Source: CAVTWH01 sp963850915 (lineage in GTDB: Bacteria; Actinomycetota; Actinomycetes; Mycobacteriales; Micromonosporaceae). From it: a DNA stretch of 64,000 nt. Positions 7,862 through 15,853 of the stretch are shown here, in pieces (the first letter of the stretch is position 1; the number at the start of each line of letters is the position of its first letter). The notes below the pieces were generated by a model that saw only the letters and a list, made by a program, of their open reading frames with translations, made no database searches and was not told the origin of the DNA. Position numbers and translations under genes: made by a program. Location of the stretch: assembly GCA_963850915.1 (NCBI GenBank), contig CAWKND010000014.1, positions 1 through 64,000 on the forward strand. The letters run 5' to 3'.

Positions 7862-8425
7862 TCAGGGGCGCAGGCCACTCAGGGTCACGGTGACCAGGCG
7901 GTGGACGGCGGCCTCCGACGGCAGTGCGCCGGCAGCGCCGAGCGCGTGCAGGCAGTACACGGCCAGCTCCTCGGGGTCGACATCGGTGCGCAGGTCGCCG
8001 GCGCCGGCCGCCGCCGCGAGCAGGTCGCGGACGAAGTCACGCAGGTACTGGTGGGCCCGGGCCACGTGCTCGCCCCGGTGCAGGGCGGCCGCCACGTCGC
8101 CGTGCCCGTGCCCGCGCTGGGCCAGCGCATACGTGGTCAGTACGGCCTCCAGCGCGGCGCCCGGGTCGCTGGTGCCGGCGCGTACCTCGGCGAGTTGGTG
8201 CAGGTGCCGGGTGATCTGCCGCTCGTGCCAGGCGAGCAGGATCGAATCGATGTCGGGGAAGTACTTGTAGAGCGTCGCCCGGCCGATTCCGGTGCGCTCG
8301 GCGACCCCGGACATGGTCACCGAGGCGGGACCGTGCTCGGCGACGAGGGCTGCCGTGGTGTCCAGGATCGCCTCGTTCACCGCGCGCCGGTGCTCGTCGA
8401 TCGTCTCGTTCCACAGCTTCGGCAC
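7862..8425 (-). CDS. TetR-family transcriptional regulator
   Basis: 187 aa. The N-terminal DNA-binding domain includes TMSGVAERTGIGRATLYKYF, a typical TetR helix-turn-helix (about residues 32-52), followed by an all-helical ligand-binding domain. I used the GTG at 8425 (MPKLWNETIDEHRR), the usual start of this TetR subgroup, instead of an open frame reaching far upstream. The 150-bp gap to the divergent small gene at 8574 contains CGTA-N3-TACG near 8429-8439 and separated ATCGT/ACGAT half-sites, possible operators. Ligand unknown. Confidence 0.88.
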   Translation of the reverse strand: MPKLWNETIDEHRRAVNEAILDTTAALVAEHGPASVTMSGVAERTGIGRATLYKYFPDIDSILLAWHERQITRHLHQLAEVRAGTSDPGAALEAVLTTYALAQRGHGHGDVAAALHRGEHVARAHQYLRDFVRDLLAAAAGAGDLRTDVDPEELAVYCLHALGAAGALPSEAAVHRLVTVTLSGLRP

Positions 8426-8573
8426 CCGCGTATCGTACGCTCCGCCGTAGTCGAGACGATGTGCCTTGACGCGAGACACTCCGTATAGCAAAGTCATACC
8501 AGGACAACATCGCACTGCGCGGACTGGCCAGTCTGCCGGTACTGCTGAGTGCCCGTGAGTCGGAGGTACACGG

Positions 8574-8786
8574 ATGACGGTCAGCATGAACTGCCGGCGG
8601 TGCAAGGAACTCATCACCGCGGTTGACGAGGACGAGTTGGTCGCCAAGGTGGAGGCGCACGCCCTTGACCACGGCGCAGCGCACGGCAAGCACTTCCCGC
8701 TGCGCGAACACATCCTTGGTCACCTGCGCCGCGACGGTGATGGGCCGCACCGCGACGGGGACGGGCCGCCCGGCGTGACACAGTGA
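8574..8786 (+). CDS. Small DUF1059-like protein
   Basis: 70 aa. NCRRCKELITAVDEDELVAKVEAHALDHG (residues 6-34) has the CxxC plus Val/His-rich helix pattern of the DUF1059 family of small actinobacterial proteins, whose role is unknown. The tail is a low-complexity repeat (RDGDGPHRDGDGPPG). GGAGG at 8562-8566 sits 7 nt before the ATG. Divergent from the TetR gene and 4 bp upstream of the DoxX-like gene, with which it likely forms an operon under TetR control (inference). Confidence 0.72.
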   Translation: MTVSMNCRRCKELITAVDEDELVAKVEAHALDHGAAHGKHFPLREHILGHLRRDGDGPHRDGDGPPGVTQ

Positions 8787-8790
8787 CCCC

Positions 8791-9180
8791 GTGAAGAAGG
8801 AGCACCGGGCGTACGCCCTCGCTGCGCTGCTGGCCACGTCCGGCGTGACGCACCTGGCCAAGCCGGCGCCCTACGACGCCATCGTGCCCCCGGTACTGCC
8901 CGGCCCGCCCCGGTTCTGGACCTACGTCAGCGGCGCGGCCGAGCTTGCGATAGCCGGCGCAATCGCGGTGCCTCGTACCCGCAAAATGGGCGGACTCGCC
9001 GCGGCCGCACTCTTCACGGCGGTCTTTCCGGCCAACGTGAAGATGGCCCGCGACTGGCGCGACAAGCCGGCGCTGCCGCGCACCATCGCCTACGCCCGGC
9101 TGCCGCTGCAGGCCCCGCTCATCTGGTGGGCGCTGCGGGTCGCCCATGATCGCGACGAGATCGGCAGGAGTGAAGCCTGA
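8791..9180 (+). CDS. DoxX-like membrane protein
   Basis: 129 aa with four hydrophobic segments (about 8-25, 45-65, 70-85, 105-120) and the YVSGAAELAIAGAIAVPRTRKMGGLAAA pattern of DoxX/DUF4395-like proteins. These are linked to redox homeostasis in some bacteria, though most remain undefined. Starts at GTG 8791, 4 nt after the preceding stop. The 66 bp after its stop hold a direct repeat (9197-9210 and 9233-9246). Confidence 0.78.
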   Translation: MKKEHRAYALAALLATSGVTHLAKPAPYDAIVPPVLPGPPRFWTYVSGAAELAIAGAIAVPRTRKMGGLAAAALFTAVFPANVKMARDWRDKPALPRTIAYARLPLQAPLIWWALRVAHDRDEIGRSEA

Positions 9181-9196
9181 CCGCACTGCTGCCGAT

Positions 9197-9246
9197 CTGA
9201 TCGCGATCACCGACGAGCCTGCCGGCCGCGGACCTGATCGCGATCA
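9197..9246. repeat. Direct repeat of CTGATCGCGATCAC
   Basis: The 14-mer CTGATCGCGATCAC occurs at 9197-9210 and again at 9233-9246, each containing the palindrome GATCGCGATC. It fills the short gap between the convergent DoxX-like and membrane glycosyltransferase-like genes. It may act as a bidirectional terminator, or be a dispersed repeat; a related GATCGCGA core also occurs in the inverted repeat at 28877-28926. Confidence 0.55.
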
Positions 9247-9248
9247 CG

Positions 9249-11066
9249 CTACGAGCCCACCCGCCAGAGCCAGACGTCGTCGACCCGCTGCGGCGGGCCG
9301 AACAGTTCGGTGGCGAGCTGGAGCATGAGTGGCTGGCGTGGCGTCCAGCGGGCGCCCGGGCCGCCGTCGCCGAGCACGATCACCTGCGCGTGCCAGTACC
9401 CCAGGTCGATCTTGGCTTGCGCCCGGTCGGCGTCGGTGATCGGGCGGGAGGTGCCCTTGAGCGCCGCGTCGTTGAGGATCTGCGCGGTCGGGCGCAGGTA
9501 CGGCCCGATCTGGCTGCGCCCGCCCGGCCCGGGGCCGAGGAAGAAGCCCTGCGGGATGGCGAAGTCGAAGTGGCTGGCGGCCTGCCAGCGCTGCCCGTCG
9601 GGGAGAGTGTCCAGGGTCGGCGGTACGGCCACCAGCGTGCCGCCGTGCGTGACGTACTGCTTGTAGTCGCCCGAGCTGAAGAAGGCCGGCACCGGCGCGC
9701 GCGGGATCGTCTGTACCGGCAGCGGCAGGATCGGTACCAGCGCCACCGCGAACCCGGCCAGCCAGGTGGCGCGTACCCGGGGCCGCTCCAGTGCCAGCGC
9801 CCGGTCCAGTGCCAGTGCGAGGAGTACCCCGGCGATCGGGATCACGATCAGTGCGAAGCGCGCCGGTAGTGCGGTGTCGAACACGGGCAGCTTCCACAGC
9901 AGCCAGAACGGCATCGGGATCGCCGTGCGATCGTCCCACCAGCGTAGGTACGGGCCGAGCGAGAGGACAGCGAAGACGAGTCCAGTCACCCCGAGCGCCT
10001 TGATCCAGGACTGCTTCCGGAGTACCAGGAAGCAGCAGATGATCAGCACCAGCAGCGCTGGCCCGAAGAAGGTCGTCTCCTCGGTGTAGTTGGGCGCCAA
10101 CTTCACCCACAGGCCAGCCAGCCGGGCCAGCGAGTTGTACGGGAAGGCCCCGTACGCGGCCAGGTCCTCCGCGTGTACCCGCTGGTCGAACCCGATGCCG
10201 TGGTAGATCTGCGGGCCGGCGAACTGCAGGTACAGCGGGTACGCCAGCAGGAGCAGCGCGGTACCCGCGGTGGCTACCAGTCCCCGGACGAAGGTGGGTG
10301 CCAGGGTGCGCGCCGTTGCCCGGTTCTGGGCGGCCCAGACGAGGATGAAGATGGCCAGCCCGAGCCCGATGAAGAAGCTCAACTCGGCGCCGATGGTGAA
10401 CTCGGCGACCAGCAGCAGCCCGACGATGATCCCGTCCCGCCACGGCCGGCGCGAGCGGGCCAGCGCGATGGTCCGCCAGACGAGGAACGGCACCAGGAAC
10501 TGGCCGGTGAAGTTGAGGTGCGAGTTGGCGTGCGAGACGATGCCCGGCGCGAAGCCACAGAACAGGCCGCCCAGGACCGCCGCGGCGCGGGTACGGGTGA
10601 CGTGCCGGGAGAGCACGTAGTACCAGGCGAACGGGCTGATCGCGAGGTTGAGCGTGAGTACCACCAGGAACGCCACGGACGGTCCGAGCAGCAGCGTGAC
10701 CGGGGTCATCAGCGTGCCGACCAGCACCATCGACGTGTTCACCGCGAGGTTGGCGCCGATCGGGTAGTTGAGCAGCGTGGTCCACCAGGGGTTGGTGAGG
10801 TGCGTCACCGAGTGCGCCTGGAAGGCCAGCAGCCACTCGAACAGCGCCTGGTCACCGCGGTTGTGCGCGACGGTGCGCCCGTTCGGGTCGGCCCACAGCC
10901 CATTGGTGATCCACAGCGCGCCGGCCAGGCAGACCAGCGCCATCCACAGATCTGGGCGGCGCCAGCGCCGGGTCGGCCGGGCTACCTCGTCGGCAGCGGG
11001 CTCGGCGGGCGCCTCGGGCGCGGCGATCGACACGCTGGGACGGTACCCAATCCGGCTGGGTACCAC
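9249..11066 (-). CDS. Polytopic membrane protein, GT-C glycosyltransferase-like
   Basis: 605 aa with roughly a dozen transmembrane segments and a soluble C-terminal domain (about 450-605). The extracellular loop after the first membrane helix reads DPNGRTVAHNRGDQALFEWLL, an acidic/charged loop 1 as in GT-C glycosyltransferases that use polyprenyl-linked sugars. I infer a role in cell-envelope glycosylation; the acceptor is unknown. The first codon is uncertain: GTG at 11066, or GTG at 11033 (MSIAAPEAPAEP). The region around the start contains an inverted repeat GGTACCCA/TGGGTACC (11042-11064), which might regulate it if the later start is used. Confidence 0.7.
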   Translation of the reverse strand: MVPSRIGYRPSVSIAAPEAPAEPAADEVARPTRRWRRPDLWMALVCLAGALWITNGLWADPNGRTVAHNRGDQALFEWLLAFQAHSVTHLTNPWWTTLLNYPIGANLAVNTSMVLVGTLMTPVTLLLGPSVAFLVVLTLNLAISPFAWYYVLSRHVTRTRAAAVLGGLFCGFAPGIVSHANSHLNFTGQFLVPFLVWRTIALARSRRPWRDGIIVGLLLVAEFTIGAELSFFIGLGLAIFILVWAAQNRATARTLAPTFVRGLVATAGTALLLLAYPLYLQFAGPQIYHGIGFDQRVHAEDLAAYGAFPYNSLARLAGLWVKLAPNYTEETTFFGPALLVLIICCFLVLRKQSWIKALGVTGLVFAVLSLGPYLRWWDDRTAIPMPFWLLWKLPVFDTALPARFALIVIPIAGVLLALALDRALALERPRVRATWLAGFAVALVPILPLPVQTIPRAPVPAFFSSGDYKQYVTHGGTLVAVPPTLDTLPDGQRWQAASHFDFAIPQGFFLGPGPGGRSQIGPYLRPTAQILNDAALKGTSRPITDADRAQAKIDLGYWHAQVIVLGDGGPGARWTPRQPLMLQLATELFGPPQRVDDVWLWRVGS

Positions 11067-11097
11067 CCAATTGGCCCGCGTTCAGTGCCAACAAGGG

Positions 11098-12405
11098 TCA
11101 GCGTGGCCCGAGATCGCCCGCGCGGGCCAGGAAGATGTCCCGCTCGCGGTCGTTGCGGGTGAGCGCGGCGGCTTCGGTGAAGGCCGCGCGCGCCTCGGCA
11201 GTCCGGCCGAGTTGGGCGAGCAGGTCGCCGCGGACGGCCGGAAGCAGGGGGTACCCGGCCAGGCGCACCCCCTCGATGATCGCCAACCCGGCTGCCGGCC
11301 CGTGCGCCCGACCGACCGCGACCGCCCGGTTGATCTCCACGACGGGGGAGGGCGAGACGTGCCCGAGTACCTCGTACAGCGTGGCGATGCGGTCCCAGTC
11401 GGTGTCCCCGGCCGTACCGGCGCGCGCGTGGCAGGCGGCGATGGCGGCCTGCAGGGCGTACGGGCGCAGGCTCCCGCCGAGCGCCACGCAGGTGTCGAGC
11501 GCGGCGAGTCCGCGCCGGATCAGGAGCCGGTCCCAGCGGCGCCGGTCCTGGTCGGGCAGGAGGATGGCTTCGCCGTACGGGCCGGTACGGGCCGGCAGCC
11601 GGGACGCCTGCAGCTCCATGAGCGCCACCAGCGCGTGTACCTCCGGCTCGCGCGGCGCCAGCCCGGCGAGTACCCGGCCGAGCCGCAGCGCCTCCTGGCA
11701 CAGCGCCGGCCGGGTCCAGTCCGCCCCGGCGGTGGCCGAGTACCCCTCGTTGAAGATCAGGTAGATGATCTTCAGGACCGCCGCCAGCCGTTCTTCCAGC
11801 TCGGCCGGGGAGGGCAGCTCGAACGCCACCCCGGTCAGCGTCTTCTTGGCCCGGGAGATGCGCTGCCCCACGGTTGGCACCGGTACCAGCAGCGCCCGGG
11901 CGATCTCGTCTGTACCCATCCCGCCCAGTACCCGCAGCGTCAGCGCCACGCTCGACTCGGGCGTGAGTGACGGGTGGCACGCGGTGAAGATCAGCCGGAG
12001 CAGGTCGTCGCCGACCTCGTCGTCAACGGCGTCGGCCCAGTCCTCATCGAGGCTGTCGGGAAGCGAGCGGCCGAGAATCTCCAGCTTGCGCTGGTAGGTA
12101 CCGCGCCGCCGGATGAGGTCCACGGCACGGTGCTTGGCGGTGGCCATCAGCCACGAGCCCGGGTTGCCCGGTACCCCGTCCCGGGGCCACTGCTCCAGCG
12201 CGATGACCAGGGCGTCCTGCGCCAGCTCCTCGGCCGTGCCCACGTCCCCGACAAGCCGCGCCAGCCCGGCGACCAGCCGCGCCGACTCCATCCGCCACAC
12301 CGCCTCCACCGCCGCATGGGTGGCGCGCACGTCGGCGCTCGGCTGGACGGGGGAAGGAGCGGCACGGGAAGGATCGGCAGCCGTCACGGCTACCGATCCA
12401 ACCAC
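11098..12405 (-). CDS. ECF42-type RNA polymerase sigma factor
   Basis: 435 aa. Sigma-2 region about residues 30-110 (LAQDALVIALEQWP, GSWLMATAKHRAVDLIRRR), sigma-4 about 150-210 (LTLRVLGGMGTDEIARALLV, VGQRISRAKKTL), and a long C-terminal TPR-like extension (about 220-435) that replaces an anti-sigma factor. That extension and the YciI/DGPF partner just upstream are hallmarks of the ECF42 group, where the extension is needed for activity. Translation may instead start at GTG 12387 (MTAADPSRAAPS). 20 bp separates it from the YciI gene, so they are probably one transcript. The activating signal is unknown. Confidence 0.93.
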   Translation of the reverse strand: MVGSVAVTAADPSRAAPSPVQPSADVRATHAAVEAVWRMESARLVAGLARLVGDVGTAEELAQDALVIALEQWPRDGVPGNPGSWLMATAKHRAVDLIRRRGTYQRKLEILGRSLPDSLDEDWADAVDDEVGDDLLRLIFTACHPSLTPESSVALTLRVLGGMGTDEIARALLVPVPTVGQRISRAKKTLTGVAFELPSPAELEERLAAVLKIIYLIFNEGYSATAGADWTRPALCQEALRLGRVLAGLAPREPEVHALVALMELQASRLPARTGPYGEAILLPDQDRRRWDRLLIRRGLAALDTCVALGGSLRPYALQAAIAACHARAGTAGDTDWDRIATLYEVLGHVSPSPVVEINRAVAVGRAHGPAAGLAIIEGVRLAGYPLLPAVRGDLLAQLGRTAEARAAFTEAAALTRNDRERDIFLARAGDLGPR

Positions 12406-12424
12406 GCGCTCCGCTAACGGCGGC

Positions 12425-12796
12425 TCACGCCGGTGGGCCGAAGTCCTCCGGGCCGAAAGCCTTCAGCACATCCGCCTCGCCTTCCCACTCGGGCCACAGG
12501 TCCCGGTGCAGCGCCATGAACCGGCTGGCCCACTCGACCGCCTCCTCCTTGCCGCGCACGTCGTAGACGGCGTAGCTGATGACCTCCTTGGCCTCGGCGA
12601 ACGGCCCGTCGGTCACGCTGAGCTCGCCACCGGCCAGGGCAACCCGGGCGCCGGCTGCGCTGGGTACCAGTCCGGCGGTGTCCAGCAGCGCACCGGCCTG
12701 CACCGCCTCGTCACCGAGCTTCATGATCGCTTCCATGAGTCCGGGCGGGGGCTGGGTGGGCGGCTGGGACGACTTCAGCAGCATGACGTACCGCAT
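12425..12796 (-). CDS. YciI/DGPF-domain protein
   Basis: 123 aa: MRYVMLLKSSQPP at the start, then the DGPFAEAKEVISYAVYDV segment that gives the DGPF family its name, in a ferredoxin-like fold. YciI relatives may have hydrolase-like activity, but the role of this clade is not established; it nearly always accompanies ECF42 sigma factors. First gene of the pair with the sigma factor; AAGGAGA lies just ahead of the ATG at 12796. Confidence 0.92.
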   Translation of the reverse strand: MRYVMLLKSSQPPTQPPPGLMEAIMKLGDEAVQAGALLDTAGLVPSAAGARVALAGGELSVTDGPFAEAKEVISYAVYDVRGKEEAVEWASRFMALHRDLWPEWEGEADVLKAFGPEDFGPPA

Positions 12797-12821
12797 GATC
12801 TTCTCCTTCGTGTCCTGTCGG

Positions 12822-13520
12822 TCAGTTTGCCGGAAGAGCCCGGTAGAGCTGGGTGCAGACCGCGGCGAGCCAGGCCCAGATGACGACCACGGCCGCGAGG
12901 AAGAACAGGGTGAACGCCGGGGCCGAGCTGCCGCTGGCGATGCCGGCGAAGCCGGCGAGGAAGACCAGACCGGAGCTGCGCGAGTACCACGCCCAGCCGC
13001 TCTTCCCCTCCGCGCGGTACCGGCTGGCCAGCACGAAGCAGGCCGCGATGACGCACAGGAAGCCGACGCCGCCCGCGATGAGATGCCCGATCCCGTGCCA
13101 GCTCACCTCACCCGGCCCGGCCGGCGTACCCACCGGGAAACCCTGTGCCGGGTCGGCGTGCAGTACCCCCGCGGCGATCGACCCGACCCCGTACCCGCCG
13201 ACCAGCCGAGGTACCCACCGGGAGCCCCGTCCCGGCGTCAGCGCTCGCCGCAGGCCGACCGCGGCGGCGACCACCATCGCGCCGCTGATCAGGAAGTTGG
13301 CCGACTGGATCCAGCCCAGGTGGCCGTTCTCCAGCAGGCTCCACGCATGTCGGTTGAGCCGGAAGCCCGGCCGGGTCAGCGCCTGGGCCAGCCCGACGGT
13401 CAGGTAGAACACGCCGGCCAGTACGCCGTACCCGAGCAGCGACCGGGTGATCCGGCTGGCCGGTGTGCAGGTGATTGTTCGGCTGTCGGTGGCGGTGATC
13501 TCGGTGTGTGCGGTGGTCAT
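12822..13520 (-). CDS. DUF998 membrane protein
   Basis: 232 aa with six predicted membrane helices (about 27-45, 70-90, 100-120, 138-160, 175-195, 205-225). The pattern LLGYGVLAGVFYLTVGLAQALTRPGF with LNRHAWSLLENGHLGWIQSANFLISG is typical of DUF998, whose function is unknown. The ATG at 13520 is preceded by GAAGGGG. It lies 25 bp upstream of the YciI-sigma pair and on the same strand, so the ECF42 unit may include it. Confidence 0.82.
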   Translation of the reverse strand: MTTAHTEITATDSRTITCTPASRITRSLLGYGVLAGVFYLTVGLAQALTRPGFRLNRHAWSLLENGHLGWIQSANFLISGAMVVAAAVGLRRALTPGRGSRWVPRLVGGYGVGSIAAGVLHADPAQGFPVGTPAGPGEVSWHGIGHLIAGGVGFLCVIAACFVLASRYRAEGKSGWAWYSRSSGLVFLAGFAGIASGSSAPAFTLFFLAAVVVIWAWLAAVCTQLYRALPAN

Positions 13521-13631
13521 CGCGGGTACCCCTTCGAGTCCGGTGCGGCCGCCGGTTGGGCCGTCACCGATGCCTCGAACGCGGGGAGCCGTCTTCGACA
13601 CGCCTCGCCGAGAACTTTCTGGCGCTGGTGG

Positions 13632-14672
13632 CTACCCGGACTTGGGCACAGCGACGCCCCGCTGCCCGGGGACGGTCGGTGCGGCGTCGACCCGGTGCCC
13701 GTTGGGCTGCGCTGCGGCCTGGCGGCGGGCGTGCCGGACGGCGAACCAGACGACGGCGAGTGCGCCGAGGGCGTACACGATGTGGCTGACCAGGTCGATG
13801 GCGAAGGTCGAGTGCCCGGCGGTACCGCCACCCATGGTGAACGCGTGCCACGAGTACGTGAGCAGCGCGCCGCAGGCCAGTGCCAGCCGGTGCCAGCGGC
13901 TCCACGGCTCCCGGGCCGACCAGCGGGCGACGAACACCACCACCAGCGCGAGGATCACCGCCACGGTTGCCACGCCCAGCCAGGTCGGCAGGGCTGTACC
14001 CGTCATGAACAGCACGCCCGCGACCAGCGTCAGGACGAACACCAGCCACGGCCGGGGTACCCCACCCTCCCGGCGTACCGCCCGGTCGACCCGGGGCAGC
14101 CGGAGCGCCACCACCGCCAGCACCGCCGCGACCAGTACGGCGCTGCCCAACTTGGCTGGCGAGGCGACGTAGTGCTTGCTCTGGCCGTACGAGATGGCGA
14201 ACACGATCACCACGCCGGCCAGGTACAGCGCGGCCACCACGGCCAGCCCGACCCGGCCCAGCCACGGCTGGGTACGCCGGGCCGGCGTGGACTCCTCCAC
14301 CAGCGCCACCGGGGTACTGATGCTCCACACCGTGTGCAGGGTCAGCACGAACAGCGTCCACGGCACCGCGATCCCCAGCGCGTGCACGTAGCCCACGTCG
14401 AGCAGGTGCGCGTCGAGGTAGCCGGGGTTGAACAGCGACTGGGTGACCAGCCCCTCCTCGACCACGCCGAAGGCCAGTCCGAGCAGGACGATGGTCGGCC
14501 AACCGCGCCCGGAGCGCCGGGTCACCTCGCGGATCAGCAGCGCGCCGCCGCCGTACATCGGCGCCAGCGCGAGGATCGCGAAGAACAGCGTGATCGGGAA
14601 GTCGCCGAGGAAGAACTCGGCGACCAGCGGGGCGAGGAAGAACAGCGTGATAGCGGGGGCGAGTCGGCGCAT
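13632..14672 (-). CDS. Integral membrane protein of unknown function
   Basis: 346 aa, almost entirely hydrophobic with about ten transmembrane helices starting with RRLAPAITLFFLAPLVAEFFLG. Charged loops include GYVHALGIAVPWTLFVLT. No motif I recognise; a transporter, abortive-infection-type CAAX-like protease and exporter were considered, but no diagnostic residues were seen. AAAGGGA precedes the ATG at 14672. Same strand as its neighbours, with 110 bp to the next gene. Confidence 0.65.
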   Translation of the reverse strand: MRRLAPAITLFFLAPLVAEFFLGDFPITLFFAILALAPMYGGGALLIREVTRRSGRGWPTIVLLGLAFGVVEEGLVTQSLFNPGYLDAHLLDVGYVHALGIAVPWTLFVLTLHTVWSISTPVALVEESTPARRTQPWLGRVGLAVVAALYLAGVVIVFAISYGQSKHYVASPAKLGSAVLVAAVLAVVALRLPRVDRAVRREGGVPRPWLVFVLTLVAGVLFMTGTALPTWLGVATVAVILALVVVFVARWSAREPWSRWHRLALACGALLTYSWHAFTMGGGTAGHSTFAIDLVSHIVYALGALAVVWFAVRHARRQAAAQPNGHRVDAAPTVPGQRGVAVPKSG

Positions 14673-14802
14673 CGGTGGTCGTCCCTTTCGGTCCGGGTCG
14701 CCCCGTCCGGCGCTGGCCGTGGCTGCGCGGGGCCTACGCCCCGTACCCATCCATCATTCTCGCTCCCTTAACTGAGAGCGGGCTGATTGGTCGCGGCGCC
14801 GC

Positions 14803-15693
14803 TCAGCGCCCGGTTGCCCAGCGCAGAGCCAATTCCAGGTCACCATGGGTGTACTGGTAGCCAGCCGCGCGCAGCACCGTGGCGCGTACCCGCGTGCTGG
14901 CCACCGCCTCGGCTGCGAACTCGCCCAGCACCAGCCGCAGCCCGAACCCGGGCGCCGGCACCAGGGCCGGCCGGTGCAGCACGGCACCGAGAGTGCGCGC
15001 GAACTCGGTGTTGCGTACCGGCGCCGGTCCGGTCAGGTTGACCGCGCCGGAGACGGGAGCGTCCAGCAGGTAGACGATCGCGGCGATCTCGTCAGCCAGC
15101 GAGATCCAGGGCATCCACTGCCGCCCCGAGCCCAGCCGGCCACCCAGGCCCAGCCGGAACAGTGGCAGCATCGGCCCGAGTACGCCGCCTCCCGGGCCGA
15201 GTACCAGGCCGGTACGCAGGTGCGCGACGCGTACCCCGGCCGCCTCGGCGGGCTGGGTCGCCGCCTCCCACTGGCGTACCAGTTCGGGGAAGAAGCCCGT
15301 CCCGGGCTCCGACTCCTCGGTCAGCTCGGTGTCCCCGCGATCCCCGTAGTACCCGACCGCGGACGCGTTGAGCAGTACCTTCGGCCCGTTCTCGGCGGCC
15401 GCGAGCGCGCGCGCCAAGGTACCGGTCGGCCCGACCCGGCTGGAGACCAGCAGCCGCCGGAAGCTCTCCGTCCACCGCTTGTCGCCGACGCCCACCCCGT
15501 TGAGGTTGATCGCCGCCCCGGCGCCCTCGACCACGGCCGGGTCGAGCTCGGCCCGGCCGGGGTCCCAGCGCACCTCGTCACTGCTCGCCGGCTCGTGCCG
15601 TACCAGGCGGGTGACCTGGTGGCCCTGCGCGCGCAGCGCCTTGACGAGCGGCTTGCCCAGGTACCCCGACGCGCCGGCAACCACGATCCGCAT
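14803..15693 (-). CDS. TIGR01777-family epimerase-like SDR protein
   Basis: 296 aa, atypical short-chain dehydrogenase fold. MRIVVAGASGYLGKPLVKAL is the N-terminal nucleotide-binding glycine motif (GASGYLG); LNASAVGYYGDRGDTELTEES (about 110-130) carries the YYG motif of the group; WMPWISLADEIAAIVYLLD (about 190) and a DUF1731 C-terminal region (about 245-290) complete the family pattern. The reaction is not known. In M. tuberculosis a homologue (Rv2216) also sits between lipB and sucB. Located downstream of sucB but separated from it by a strong terminator. Confidence 0.92.
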   Translation of the reverse strand: MRIVVAGASGYLGKPLVKALRAQGHQVTRLVRHEPASSDEVRWDPGRAELDPAVVEGAGAAINLNGVGVGDKRWTESFRRLLVSSRVGPTGTLARALAAAENGPKVLLNASAVGYYGDRGDTELTEESEPGTGFFPELVRQWEAATQPAEAAGVRVAHLRTGLVLGPGGGVLGPMLPLFRLGLGGRLGSGRQWMPWISLADEIAAIVYLLDAPVSGAVNLTGPAPVRNTEFARTLGAVLHRPALVPAPGFGLRLVLGEFAAEAVASTRVRATVLRAAGYQYTHGDLELALRWATGR

Positions 15694-15765
15694 ACGCCCA
15701 TCGTGCCGTACCCGGGACCGCCCGCCAGCCGAACCGCTGGCGCGGCCGGGCGGGACCTAGACACA

Positions 15766-15797
15766 GCGACGCCCCGGTCGGGTGACCGGGGCGTCGC
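15766..15797 (-). terminator. Strong terminator after sucB
   Basis: Perfect 14-bp stem, GCGACGCCCCGGTC at 15766-15779 and its complement at 15784-15797, with a 4-nt loop. It lies 57 bp past the sucB stop (leftward transcription) and ahead of the TIGR01777 gene start at 15693. Confidence 0.85.
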
Positions 15798-15853
15798 CCA
15801 CCGGCCGGAGCCGGTGTCGTGCCTTGCCGTGGCCGAGTGGTCGGCCGAGGCTG

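Noticed and set aside
12822..14672. The two membrane genes beside the ECF42 sigma factor as an anti-sigma system.
   Set aside because: ECF42 factors are controlled through their own C-terminal extension; neither membrane protein has an anti-sigma domain.
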